A stretch of 39,066 nucleotides of DNA from Oxalobacter formigenes (GCA_019424645.1 JAHYZB010000017.1:1-39066); one strand, 5' to 3'; counted from the first letter of the stretch, positions 16,842 through 25,547 are shown. The notes: generated by a model not told the origin, from the letters alone. Translations and numbers: made by a program.

Positions 16842-17879
16842 ATGAAGAAAAACCTTTTTGCGCTGGCACTGCTCGGCTCCATTTCCGGCCTGGCATGCGC
16901 CCAGAGCAATGTCACTATTTACGGCATTGTCGACACCGGTTTTATCAAGGAAACCGGAACGGACGTTCGAATGGGAGAAAACATAAACAACCGTATCGGT
17001 TTTAAAGGATCGGAAGATCTCGGAAGCGGTTACATGGCCACTTTCCAGCTGGAAAAACGCTTCAACCTGAACGATGGCACGATAAGCGGTGTTGACTGGG
17101 AAGGCGCCTCCAATCTCGGCATTTCCAGTCCTTTCGGTGCCGTCCGTTTGGGCCGATTGAACGAATTGCCTACGGAAACCTTTCGTACCCTCGATCCGTT
17201 CAACCAGTTCGGCGTCGGCAGCATGCTTTTAAGCTCCCAACGCTCGACCCGGCTCTCGAATACCGTGCGTTACGACAGCCCGAACCTGTCCGGTTTCAAA
17301 CTGGGTGCCACGTATACGCTCGGAAAAAACATGAATAGCGATACGATTGCCACCGGCGATATCCCGATGAAAAATCAGGGTGCCGATAACGACGGTTATG
17401 CCGTATCGGTCAAATACGATAACGGACCGGTATCGGCACTGGCAAACTGGAGCCGACTGTCCGACTCGAACGATTCATCTGTCTGGAATCTGGGTGGAGC
17501 TTACGCCTTCGGACCGGCTAAAGTTTCGCTCGGCTATGAAAAAACACACGACAAGGGCTGGAAACAGGGATCAATCAAATCCGGAAAACGGTCGTCACAG
17601 GATAACTGGATTCTGGGTCTGGTTTACCAGCTGGGCGCAGGCCGGATCAATGCCTCGTTCAGTTACATGGACATCGATCATTCCAGCAAATGGAACGGCA
17701 GCAAGGACATAAAAAAATACTCGCTTGGATATGAACACAAGCTGTCCAAAAGGACGACCCTGTACGGTATGGTCTCCTGGTCGGACTTTGAAAATGGACA
17801 GGTTGCCGATTTCTATCGCGGCAGCAGTAAAAACGATAGCGTCACAGGCGTTCAGGTCGGTATTACCCACAAATTCTGA
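16842..17879 (+). CDS. Gram-negative trimeric porin, copy 1
   Basis: This 345-residue outer-membrane general diffusion porin is of the Burkholderiales type. It has a signal peptide of about 20 residues ending GLACA, then QSNVTIYGIVDTG, the standard first beta-strand. Family blocks follow: RIGFKGSEDLGSG, FQLEKRF, PFGAVRLGR, RLSNTVRYDSP, DNDGYAVSVKYDNGP, and the C-terminal strand VTGVQVGITHKF with the terminal Phe needed for BAM recognition. The length fits a 16-strand barrel. The start follows GGAG. A terminator at 17941-17965 ends the unit. It is the first of four porin-related genes in a row. Confidence 0.95.
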   Translation: MKKNLFALALLGSISGLACAQSNVTIYGIVDTGFIKETGTDVRMGENINNRIGFKGSEDLGSGYMATFQLEKRFNLNDGTISGVDWEGASNLGISSPFGAVRLGRLNELPTETFRTLDPFNQFGVGSMLLSSQRSTRLSNTVRYDSPNLSGFKLGATYTLGKNMNSDTIATGDIPMKNQGADNDGYAVSVKYDNGPVSALANWSRLSDSNDSSVWNLGGAYAFGPAKVSLGYEKTHDKGWKQGSIKSGKRSSQDNWILGLVYQLGAGRINASFSYMDIDHSSKWNGSKDIKKYSLGYEHKLSKRTTLYGMVSWSDFENGQVADFYRGSSKNDSVTGVQVGITHKF

Positions 17880-18201
17880 CCGATTAAAAACGGTTTCATT
17901 TGCCTTCAAAAAAACAAAAACAGCATTGTCGTCATTTGTGCGTGCCCTCAGGGGCACGTTTTTTTACAGGAATGATCAAAAAGTGCTGATTCAAGCCGGT
18001 TTATTATCTTTTTTCGCGGGTATAGCCGTTCTTCTTGATAAAAATCCGTCTAACGTCCCTTTCATTCTCCAAATTGCAAATAATTGCCCTGAATCGGTAG
18101 TCAGGAAAAATGATGTGTGATAAATTGTAAGAATAAAGGTTATAAACGTAAAAAAACCATAAAATTTCATTGTCTTAGAGCCTTTACCTGGAGTTGTATC
18201 G
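17880..18201. other. Intergenic region between porin 1 and the half-porin gene
   Basis: About 320 bases holding the porin terminator and then an AT-rich leader. I see no strong promoter pair and no RNA gene. Confidence 0.4.
17941..17965 (+). terminator. Rho-independent terminator after porin 1
   Basis: CGTGCCC-TCA-GGGGCACG followed by seven T residues, about 60 bases beyond the porin stop codon. Confidence 0.88.
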
Positions 18202-19155
18202 ATGAGAAATGCAATATCTTGTCCTGTGATACCTCCTGCCAGCCATTTCAGAACAAAATGGCTGGTAATGGCTGTGCTCGGCTTTTTTGCTGCGCTCCTC
18301 TGTGTTTCCCCACATGCCGCCGTCAGCAAAACGGACTCCGTGAATCCGTCCGCTGCAAAATCCAGAAAAAGCAAAACCCGCAAGGCAGCGCCCCAAAACA
18401 GAAAAACAGAAGATATCCATCAGCACTGGCACAATAAACAGCCCTTCGCTGCCGTTTCAAACCATAATAAAAGTCAGGCTGCGGTCAAACCATCTTCAAG
18501 AAAAACCCAACAGAATATTGCGGATTACCGGTTCGTAAACAATTTGCCTGACTCCGGAAAAACCTGGGAAAACGGTCGCAGCGTCAAACTGGCTTCATCT
18601 GTTTTCACGCAAAAAGCTTCCCCTCTGCCATATGCTTCAAAAAATACGTCCGTTTTCAGAACAGATACGAGGGAATCCGGAACCGTCAATGCCGACAACA
18701 ATTCTTACGGAATGGGGCCTGCCCGTTTTTCGATGAGCTATGAAAAATCGCAAGATCCTACCAACCGGGTTTCAAGATTCATGTCCGGGAAAACCACCCC
18801 TGATATCGCCACCAATTACGATATCGTGGAAACCCGGCAAAACCAGCCCAATCTCCAGCTGGGAATGGAATACGCCACCGGCAACGGCCGCGTCAATGCA
18901 TCGCTCAACTATGTCAAGCTGAAAGATACAAAAGGAGCCGCTTCAGGAACGGCGACCACGAATAATAGTGATTCAACGGACTTGAAAACCATTGCGATCG
19001 GCTATACATATGATGTGTCCAGCAGGACATCATTTTATGGCATGGTCGCCCATACAGATTATGAAAGGGAAGCCATGGCCGGCTATATGAGAGGCAATGG
19101 CTCCGACGAGGACGGCGTCACCGGCGTACAATTCGGTATGACGCACAAGTTTTAA
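18202..19155 (+). CDS. Chimeric half-porin: unrelated N-terminus plus C-terminal porin strands
   Basis: The 317-residue product begins with a membrane-like or signal segment (WLVMAVLGFFAALLCVSPHAA, about 20-40). About 120 residues follow that are rich in Lys, Arg, Ser, Asn and Gln and probably disordered. Only from about residue 165 does porin sequence appear: GPARFSMSYEKSQD, then NLQLGMEYATGNGRVNASLNYVKLKD, IAIGYTYDVSSRTSFYGMVAHTDYE, and the terminal VTGVQFGMTHKF. All the N-terminal strands and the constriction-loop region are missing, so a normal 16-strand pore cannot form. The frame is intact, a TGGAG ribosome site precedes the ATG and a terminator follows, so it may be expressed. It could be a remodelled surface protein, a recombination reservoir or an early pseudogene. 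Confidence 0.75.
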   Translation: MRNAISCPVIPPASHFRTKWLVMAVLGFFAALLCVSPHAAVSKTDSVNPSAAKSRKSKTRKAAPQNRKTEDIHQHWHNKQPFAAVSNHNKSQAAVKPSSRKTQQNIADYRFVNNLPDSGKTWENGRSVKLASSVFTQKASPLPYASKNTSVFRTDTRESGTVNADNNSYGMGPARFSMSYEKSQDPTNRVSRFMSGKTTPDIATNYDIVETRQNQPNLQLGMEYATGNGRVNASLNYVKLKDTKGAASGTATTNNSDSTDLKTIAIGYTYDVSSRTSFYGMVAHTDYEREAMAGYMRGNGSDEDGVTGVQFGMTHKF

Positions 19156-19478
19156 GGAACCGGACTTCAGGGAAACACTCTCCGTCCCTGCCGAACAGGC
19201 CTTCAAGACTGATCCTGTCCTCAAAAAAAGGCGTGCAGCGCAATCTGCACGCCTTTTTTCCATTTTTCTTTCCTGCCTGCATGATGAAAAGATATTTTCT
19301 GTCATTGCCGCAACAATTTCCCCTGTTTTCCCCTGTCGGTCATGGCAAAGATGAATAAGTGGGGATACCATGAAGGTGAGGCTGCTTTAACACCTTCAGT
19401 ATTGGCAAACCTCCACCGTCATCAACACCGGCCGTCGTGATTGTCATGTCAGGCCGGACAAAACGAAAGGAGGACAAT
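19156..19478. other. Intergenic region before the split-barrel protein gene
   Basis: About 320 bases. It contains the terminator at 19230-19259 and then the leader of the next gene, with AAAGGAGG directly before its ATG. Nothing else is recognisable. Confidence 0.4.
19230..19259 (+). terminator. Rho-independent terminator after the half-porin gene
   Basis: GGCGTGCAG-CGCAAT-CTGCACGCC, a perfect 9-bp stem followed by TTTTTT; A residues on the other side make it bidirectional. Confidence 0.9.
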
Positions 19479-19886
19479 ATGGAAGTCATCGTCCGTTTCT
19501 TAAAGGAAAACCCTGTCCAGTTTCTCGCCACCATTGGTCTCGACGGCAAACCCAAGGTCAGGCCGTTTCATTTCATGATGGAAGACGACGGCAAATTCTG
19601 GTTTTGCACCAGCAACCGCAAAGACGTCTATGCCGAATTGAAAAATGAACCTTACGTCGAACTCTCCGTCGCCTCGCCGGAACATACCTGGTTAAGGCTG
19701 GCAGGGAAAGTGGTCTTCGAAAACAACATGACCGTCAAAAACAGGATCATGGAAGAAAATGAAGTCGTCCGTTCCATATACCGGATGGCAGACAATCCCG
19801 TTTTTGAAGTGTTCTATCTTGCAGAAGCCATCGCAAGCGTTTCGAACCTGACAGGCTCACCAGCCAAAAAGTACCACCTCGTATAA
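19479..19886 (+). CDS. Pyridoxamine 5'-phosphate oxidase-like FMN-binding split-barrel protein
   Basis: The 135-residue protein matches the small PNPOx-like split-barrel family. The features are FLKENPVQFLATIGLDGKPKVRPF at the flavin-binding start, then KFWFCTSNRKDVYAELKNEPYVELS and WLRLAGKVVFENN. Such proteins bind FMN or F420-like cofactors and act as small flavin reductases or heme/quinone-related enzymes; the substrate is not predictable. The frame is open upstream to 19437, but AAAGGAGG ends five bases before ATG 19479, which fixes the start. It has its own terminator and does not appear to be part of the porin units around it. Confidence 0.85.
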   Translation: MEVIVRFLKENPVQFLATIGLDGKPKVRPFHFMMEDDGKFWFCTSNRKDVYAELKNEPYVELSVASPEHTWLRLAGKVVFENNMTVKNRIMEENEVVRSIYRMADNPVFEVFYLAEAIASVSNLTGSPAKKYHLV

Positions 19887-19900
19887 AATCACCCTGATGA

Positions 19901-19930
19901 AAAAACGCGGATAAAGAATTCCGCGTTTTT
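19901..19930 (+). terminator. Rho-independent terminator after the split-barrel gene
   Basis: AAAAACGCGG and CCGCGTTTTT enclose ATAAAGAATT: a 10-bp stem that includes the T-run. Confidence 0.85.
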
Positions 19931-20057
19931 TATTATTCACTTCGCCATTCGCCATTTCCCTTCACCTTCAGTCAGCCAAAAACAGGATGATGCACGTACG
20001 CAACGTTTTTTTGGCCATTTCCGCAATTTTTGGCAAGACGGCAAACCCGTTATTTCA

Positions 20058-20079
20058 TTGTCACGAAACCGTCACACAA
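20058..20079 (+). promoter_or_regulatory. Candidate Pho box upstream of porin 2
   Basis: Two 11-base repeats stand in direct order, TTGTCACGAAA and CCGTCACACAA, keeping the GTCAC core at exactly 11-base spacing as in PhoB boxes. A weak -10 (TTAGAT, 20086-20091) follows at the distance seen in PhoB-activated promoters. The box is about 80 bases before the porin ATG. Confidence 0.7.
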
Positions 20080-20160
20080 AAGCTTTTAGATGATCATGAG
20101 CAAGCAGAAAACAGCGTTTGTCTCAGCAATAAAAGACACAAACTACATCTGGAGTGATCA

Positions 20161-21234
20161 ATGAAAAAGCAACTTCTCGCATTGTCCTTATTGGCCGCTT
20201 TTGCAGGCATGGCACATGCACAGACCAACGTCACGATTTATGGCTTGATGGATACCGGCCTTATCAAGGAAACCGGTTCCGACCTGAAAATGGGTGAATG
20301 GAACAGCAGCCGTCTGGGTTTCAGAGGAACCGAAGACCTCGGTGGCGGATACAAGGCAACCTTCCAGCTGGAAAAACGTTTTTACGTCAACGACGGTACT
20401 ATTAACGGCGTCGACTGGGATGGCGCTTCCAACGTCGGTCTGGCAGGTCCCTTCGGTGCCGTCCGTTTGGGTCGGGTGAATGAAATCGAAACCGAAAGTT
20501 TCCGCCGTCTCGACCCGTTCAATCAGGAAGGCGTCGGCAGCATGCTGCTCGGCACCCAGCGTACCAGCCGTATCAGCAACACCGTCCGTTACGATTCCCC
20601 GAGTTTCTCCGGATTCAAAGTCTCCGCAGGATACTATCTGGGCGGCAATACACAAGGTAGTGATTCCGGCAAGGAATTCGTTAAAAACAGCGCCGACAAC
20701 GACGGTTTCGCCATCGGTCTGAACTACGATAACGGCCCATTGCTGTTACTGGCCAACTATGCCCGTCTGTCCGATTCCAATTCGTCAAACGTCTGGAGTT
20801 TGGGTGGCGCTTACAAAATCGGCCCTGTCAGAATCGGTCTGGGTTACGAAAGAACGGATGACAAAGGCTGGAAATTCGGTTCACCGAGCGGCAAACTGAA
20901 TGACACTATCGGTAGCGTCCGTTCAAAACAGGACAACTGGATCCTGTCAGCTGAATACGTCAACGGCGCTCACAAGGTAGCCGGCTCGTTCAACTGGACG
21001 AAAGTCAAGGATGTCAAAGGTTCGACCAATGCATACTGGACCAGGGACGACTCCGGCGACGTGAAGAAATACAGCATCGGTTACTTCTACAGCCTCTCCA
21101 AACGGACGACCCTGTACGGCCAGCTGGCCTATTCCGACTTTGAAGACAAGGGCGTTGCCCAGTTCTTCCGCGGCAAGAGCTTCGAGAACGACAGCGTGAC
21201 CGGCGTTCAGGTCGGTATCAACCACAAGTTCTGA
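20161..21234 (+). CDS. Gram-negative trimeric porin, copy 2 (candidate Pho-regulated porin)
   Basis: The 357-residue porin has an intact signal peptide (MKKQLLALSLLAAFAGMAHA) and first strand QTNVTIYGLMDTG. Family blocks run throughout: RLGFRGTEDLGGGYKATFQL, PFGAVRLGRVNE, RISNTVRYDSPSFSGFKVS, and the terminal VTGVQVGINHKF. It is closest to copy 1 by eye, sharing IKETG, then LEKRF, NDGTI, and GVDW. The candidate Pho box upstream suggests induction by phosphate starvation, the role filled by PhoE in enterics and OprP in Pseudomonas. Whether the pore prefers anions cannot be told from the primary sequence alone. The start follows TGGAG; a terminator follows at 21297. Confidence 0.95.
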   Translation: MKKQLLALSLLAAFAGMAHAQTNVTIYGLMDTGLIKETGSDLKMGEWNSSRLGFRGTEDLGGGYKATFQLEKRFYVNDGTINGVDWDGASNVGLAGPFGAVRLGRVNEIETESFRRLDPFNQEGVGSMLLGTQRTSRISNTVRYDSPSFSGFKVSAGYYLGGNTQGSDSGKEFVKNSADNDGFAIGLNYDNGPLLLLANYARLSDSNSSNVWSLGGAYKIGPVRIGLGYERTDDKGWKFGSPSGKLNDTIGSVRSKQDNWILSAEYVNGAHKVAGSFNWTKVKDVKGSTNAYWTRDDSGDVKKYSIGYFYSLSKRTTLYGQLAYSDFEDKGVAQFFRGKSFENDSVTGVQVGINHKF

Positions 21235-21550
21235 TTCCGGGACAAACTGCCGAAAAAGCCTTCCCTTACTTCGGCAAACCTTCAGGGTTAAATTTTGGCA
21301 CGCAGCAATGCGTGCCTTTTTTATGGTTGTTTTTCCACCGTGATCTTTTCCCAGCATGTTGTCTCTGCAAGACACTTCCAAACGCAGAAACGACACTTTC
21401 TTCAATTAATTCTTTTTTTTCGTTTTTTATCAAAACGCCACAGTCAAACCCGAATGAAGATTGAATCCAGTCGCGCGCAAGTACTGTCGCCAGGAATCAG
21501 GTCAATCAAGACATATCGGCCAATTTAATGGATAGGTAATCGGAGAAATA
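21235..21550. other. Intergenic region between porins 2 and 3
   Basis: About 315 bases with the porin 2 terminator, a T-rich stretch near 21400-21430 and the leader of porin 3. No Pho-box-like 11-base repeat is visible here. Confidence 0.4.
21297..21322 (+). terminator. Rho-independent terminator after porin 2
   Basis: GGCACGCA-GCAA-TGCGTGCC, a perfect 8-bp stem, followed by six T residues. Confidence 0.9.
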
Positions 21551-22591
21551 ATGAAAAAGACACTTTTTGCACTCGGTATCGCTGATACCGGTATCGTCAA
21601 GGAAACCGGCAGTGACGTCCAGATGGGCAACAACCATGAAAGCCGGATCGGTTTCAGGGGAACGGAAGACCTTGGAAACGGATACAAAGCCCTGTTCATG
21701 ATCGAAAAACGAATCAACTTAAACGACGGTACCAATCTGGGTGAAGTCGATTGGGACGGTGGAGCCAACGTCGGCATCGGTGGCCCGTTCGGTACGGTTC
21801 GCCTCGGACGCGTGGATGAAATCCCGACCGAAACAATACGAAAACTGGACCCGTTCGATAACGACAGTATCGCCAACATGCCTTATTCCACCCAGCGCTC
21901 AAGCCGCATTTCCAATACCATCCGTTACGACAGCCCTAGCCTGTCAGGACTGGTACTGACGGGTACATACAGTCTGGGCAAAAACACCAAAGGCAACGAC
22001 GCCAATAATGCATTCGTTCAGGCTGGTGCGGATAACGACGGTTACGCGGCAGCTGCGGTATACGACAATGGTCCGATTACCCTGCTGGGTGCATGGAGCC
22101 GCCTCACCGATTCAAACGATTCCTACCGTTGGGATGTCGGTGGCGCCTATAGCTGGGGCAATCTGAGACTGTCTCTGGCATACGAAAAAACCAAGGACAA
22201 GGGCTGGTATAACGGAGACAAATCCAATAGCGGTATTGCGGACTCGACACTGATCAACGGTGTTGCCGCCACCATGAACAGCTGGATTCTCGGCCTGAAC
22301 TACAAACTTGGCCCTGGCACTCTGAAAGCGTCCTTCAACTACGTCAAGCTTAAAAACGTCAGTGGCGTCGCTGCAGCAGATGGCGGAAACTACTGGGCAA
22401 ACAACAGTTCGGCAGACCTGAAACAATACGGTCTCGGTTACATCTACGACCTGTCGAAGAGAACATCGCTGTACGGCATTCTGGCCTATACGGACTTTGA
22501 AAACAATGCCATTTCCAATTTCTTCCGGGGCAGCGGTTACAATAACGATAGCGTAACCGGTGTACAGGTGGGCATTACCCATAAATTCTGA
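21551..22591 (+). CDS. Porin copy 3 lacking its signal peptide (in-frame deletion)
   Basis: The 346-residue product aligns with porins 1 and 2 from DTGIVKETGSD to the terminal VTGVQVGITHKF, with all family blocks in place. The N-terminus, however, reads MKKTLFALGIADTG. The first eight residues match the start of a porin signal peptide and then jump straight to the end of the first beta-strand. Nineteen residues (57 bases) are missing compared with copy 1: the hydrophobic core, the cleavage site and strand NVTIY. The ribosome site (GGAG) and the rest of the frame are intact. As written, the product could not be exported by Sec and would stay cytoplasmic, so the gene is probably non-functional, phase-variable or represented by a deletion allele. 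A terminator-like hairpin follows. Confidence 0.88.
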   Translation: MKKTLFALGIADTGIVKETGSDVQMGNNHESRIGFRGTEDLGNGYKALFMIEKRINLNDGTNLGEVDWDGGANVGIGGPFGTVRLGRVDEIPTETIRKLDPFDNDSIANMPYSTQRSSRISNTIRYDSPSLSGLVLTGTYSLGKNTKGNDANNAFVQAGADNDGYAAAAVYDNGPITLLGAWSRLTDSNDSYRWDVGGAYSWGNLRLSLAYEKTKDKGWYNGDKSNSGIADSTLINGVAATMNSWILGLNYKLGPGTLKASFNYVKLKNVSGVAAADGGNYWANNSSADLKQYGLGYIYDLSKRTSLYGILAYTDFENNAISNFFRGSGYNNDSVTGVQVGITHKF

Positions 22592-22676
22592 CCATAAGCG
22601 GTTATAACAGGTTCCAGTGGCTTACGCCACGGAAAAGGGGGCTCCCGCCCGGTCTTCCGGGATTGTGACTCCCCAA

Positions 22677-22699
22677 GGGGCGCAGTTAATCTGCGCCCC
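22677..22699. terminator. Terminator-like hairpin after porin 3
   Basis: GGGGCGCAG-TTAAT-CTGCGCCCC forms a perfect 9-bp GC-rich stem, then TAACTATTTT. The T-run is not immediate. It lies between the convergent porin 3 and the decayed receiver gene. Confidence 0.65.
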
Positions 22700-23030
22700 T
22701 AACTATTTTGTCCAAATGTTTTTTCGGGTATAACAAGCCACTTTTTGACAAACGAGACCATTTTCTTCGCCTCGACCGGCCTGGTCAAATGCCCGCTCAT
22801 GCCAGTGTTTTTGCCCTGATACCGTCGTCCACAAACGAATTGGCCGTTAGTGCCAGACTGGTACCTTTTTGGCGTCTGCCCGGTCCATCGCCCGAATGAC
22901 CGGACACGCTTCATCGCCATTCATCACCGGCATTTCCAGTCGATAATGGCCACAAAAGAGTCCCTTCCCCTTTGATATGCACACTGGATTTCATCAGGAG
23001 CCGTCTGAACATGACAATGCCCCGGAATAA
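22699..23030 (-). pseudogene. Decayed response-regulator receiver domain
   Basis: Three reading frames on the minus strand together rebuild the C-terminal half of a receiver domain. In order they are RGRDSFVAIIDWK (containing the phosphoacceptor Asp), MPVMNGDEACPVIRAMDRAD, LALTANSFVDDGIRAK, and TGMSGHLTRPVEAKKMVSFV ending in KKWLV. At least three frameshifts separate these pieces; the first is a missing A in the GACTGGAAATGCCGG segment. The sequence resembles the receivers of the intact kinase at 23062-25425, whose 3' end it follows, but is not a copy of its last domain. It is probably the relic of a second hybrid kinase. Confidence 0.75.
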
Positions 23031-23061
23031 ATCATGAAAAAGAAAATGCCAAAAACTGCCT

Positions 23062-25425
23062 TCAATCCAGCAACATGTCCTGTCTGGCATCAACCCTGCT
23101 TTTCACCATCCACTTGTTGATTATCTGATAGAGTTTATTGATATCGATCGGTTTGGAAATATGATCGTTCATACCGGCTTTTCTCGCCATAATGACATCT
23201 TCGGAAAATGCATTCGCCGTCAGCGCAATAATAATCACATTTTTGGCATCGTCCCTGTCGAGATCACGAATCGTTGCAGACGCTTCATAGCCATTCATCA
23301 CCGGCATCTGGATGTCCATCAGAATAAGGTCGTAAGCCTTGTCTTGCGAATGAGTGAACATATCGAGCGCTTCCTTGCCGTTATGCGCCGAATCAATCAT
23401 TGCCCCTTTCATCTTCAACAATTCCTCGGCAATTTCACGATTCATCACATTGTCTTCGACAAGTAAGATGCGGACTCCGGTCAAATCGATATTATCTTCA
23501 AGAACATCACCGTCTTTTTTTTCTTCTGTATGGCCATTGAGATACCGAGAAAAAACATTCAGCATTCCGGATTTGAAAAATGGCTTGGAAAGACAGCCAT
23601 TCGCACCGGCATTGAAACATTCCTGCCCGATATCCGAACAGTCATAGGCGGAAAGAATAATAATCGGGACATCGAAACCGACCTTCTTACGAATGGCTTT
23701 CGTTGTTTCAAGACCGTCCATTCCTGGCATTTTCCAGTCAAGAATGACGGCAAAATAATCATTTGCACGCTCATGGGCCTGCACAACCTGATCCACGGCT
23801 TCACTACCATTCGTCACCCAATGTCCCTTCATCCCCATTTCATTCAGTAACAGGCAAGTGCTTTCACAAATATCCTGATTGTCGTCGACGACAAGAACCG
23901 GCAAGCCTGAAAGCTCTTTCAGTATTTTTTCATTCTCATCCTGAAATTTCAGCGGAATACTCACCGTGAAACAACTGCCAACCCCGACCTCGCTTTCCAC
24001 ATCAATCGCTCCATTCATCAGGCGAATGACATTTTCACTGATCGTCAGGCCAAGCCCGGTTCCCTGAATCTGGCTGACCCGCGTATCATCCGCACGGGAA
24101 AACGGTTCGAAAATATGCTTGATATATTCCTTCGTCATCCCGATACCGTTATCGGCGAAAACGAACTCGTAAATTCCCATATTCGGCGTACTGAAAGGTC
24201 TTTCCGTTATCGAGAACTGGATTCTTCCTCCAACAGGCGTGTACTTGATGGCATTCGACAGAAAATTCATGAAAACCTGCTGGAGCCGATCCATATCGCC
24301 GAGGATTTTCTCGTGAGTGATCCGCGCAGCATTCACTTCAATAACCTGTTTCTTTTCAGCCAGCAAGGGACGACATATATCCATTACGTTCCGGATAAGA
24401 TCGGGCATATCAAAGCCGACTTCCTGCAAATCCATCCGCCCGCTCTCAATCTTGGACATATCAAGCACTTCATTGATCAGACTCAGAAGATGCCTGCTTG
24501 AAACATTGATCTTGTCCAGACAATCCTGCACCTTCACCGGATCGTTTACATTGGCAGAGGCGATGGCCGTCATCCCCATGATGGCATTCATTGGCGTGCG
24601 GATATCGTGCGACATACTTGACAGAAAATTGGCTTTGGCCGTATTGGCCTGCCTGGCTGCATTGAATGCCTCTTCAAGCGCCTTGTGCTGGAATTCCTGC
24701 TGTGCTTTTCCTTCGCTGACATCCACCACCACGCTATAAAAGGAAGGGACACCGTCCTCGTTCGTTCGTCCTTCCTCAAAACTGAATGTCATGTTCAGCG
24801 TCCGGATAGCGCCATCGCGACGGATAATCCGTGCTTCGCCCATCATGATTTCCTTGCTTTTCTTTGCTTCAAGCATGATCTGACAGACTTTGTCACGATC
24901 GTCAGGATGGATGTAGGAACACTGATTATGCAGTTCGTTTTCAAACTGTTCTTTCGTGTAACCGATCATCGGCAAAAAGTTGGCTCCATGCCAGAGAACC
25001 GTCTTTCCGTCTCTGGCATCGATTCTGGAAATACCGCCGGGCAGACTTTTCAGAACGGATTCACGCTGGTTTTCACTATTCTTGATCTTCTTGCGATAAT
25101 CCGATACATCCGTCACGAATTCGATTCGGGCAGGCTTGCCATTCCAGATAAACCGCCTGTCTTTTAACAGAAATGTTTTACCCAGATGCCGGTTATAGTA
25201 TTCCCACTCGTAAAAACCGGACGCATCCAGTTTCCTGCGGGTACAGAAGCCGCATGGAGAATCAAACCCTTGCAGGACTTCATAGCACTTTCTTCCCAGA
25301 ATTTCGTCTCTCGTCAGACCGACAGTCTTGCAACCGCTCTGGTTCATATACATGAGATCGTACGATTCCAGATCAATGACATAAACAATGCCATCATACT
25401 CATCCAGCATCCAGTTCAATTCCAT
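23062..25425 (-). CDS. PAS-PAS hybrid histidine kinase with two receiver domains
   Basis: The 787-residue kinase has no membrane segment and is probably cytoplasmic. The first PAS domain (about 5-110) contains a cysteine cluster, CYEVLQGFDSPCGFCTRRKL (Cys47, 58 and 61). A second PAS/PAC domain spans about 120-240. The phosphoacceptor domain has His273 in SSMSHDIRTPMN. The ATPase domain has Asn391, DNGIGM at 425 and GTGLGL at 455. Receiver 1 has Asp563 in ILDWKMPGMDG and receiver 2 has Asp704 in LMDIQMPVMNG. No histidine phosphotransfer domain is attached, so output must go through a separate protein or stop at the receivers. The start follows AGGAGG. It is divergent from the decarboxylase gene across a 554-base AT-rich region. 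Confidence 0.92.
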   Translation of the reverse strand: MELNWMLDEYDGIVYVIDLESYDLMYMNQSGCKTVGLTRDEILGRKCYEVLQGFDSPCGFCTRRKLDASGFYEWEYYNRHLGKTFLLKDRRFIWNGKPARIEFVTDVSDYRKKIKNSENQRESVLKSLPGGISRIDARDGKTVLWHGANFLPMIGYTKEQFENELHNQCSYIHPDDRDKVCQIMLEAKKSKEIMMGEARIIRRDGAIRTLNMTFSFEEGRTNEDGVPSFYSVVVDVSEGKAQQEFQHKALEEAFNAARQANTAKANFLSSMSHDIRTPMNAIMGMTAIASANVNDPVKVQDCLDKINVSSRHLLSLINEVLDMSKIESGRMDLQEVGFDMPDLIRNVMDICRPLLAEKKQVIEVNAARITHEKILGDMDRLQQVFMNFLSNAIKYTPVGGRIQFSITERPFSTPNMGIYEFVFADNGIGMTKEYIKHIFEPFSRADDTRVSQIQGTGLGLTISENVIRLMNGAIDVESEVGVGSCFTVSIPLKFQDENEKILKELSGLPVLVVDDNQDICESTCLLLNEMGMKGHWVTNGSEAVDQVVQAHERANDYFAVILDWKMPGMDGLETTKAIRKKVGFDVPIIILSAYDCSDIGQECFNAGANGCLSKPFFKSGMLNVFSRYLNGHTEEKKDGDVLEDNIDLTGVRILLVEDNVMNREIAEELLKMKGAMIDSAHNGKEALDMFTHSQDKAYDLILMDIQMPVMNGYEASATIRDLDRDDAKNVIIIALTANAFSEDVIMARKAGMNDHISKPIDINKLYQIINKWMVKSRVDARQDMLLD

Positions 25426-25547
25426 ATCGGCCTCCTGCTCACCATTTCGGGAGTATTGAATGTTTGAAGTGCATCAGGAAAAAACATCCAAATGGTCATG
25501 AATATTGTGCTGTTGCCTCTGTTTATTGTCAAAAGAATATCTTGTTT

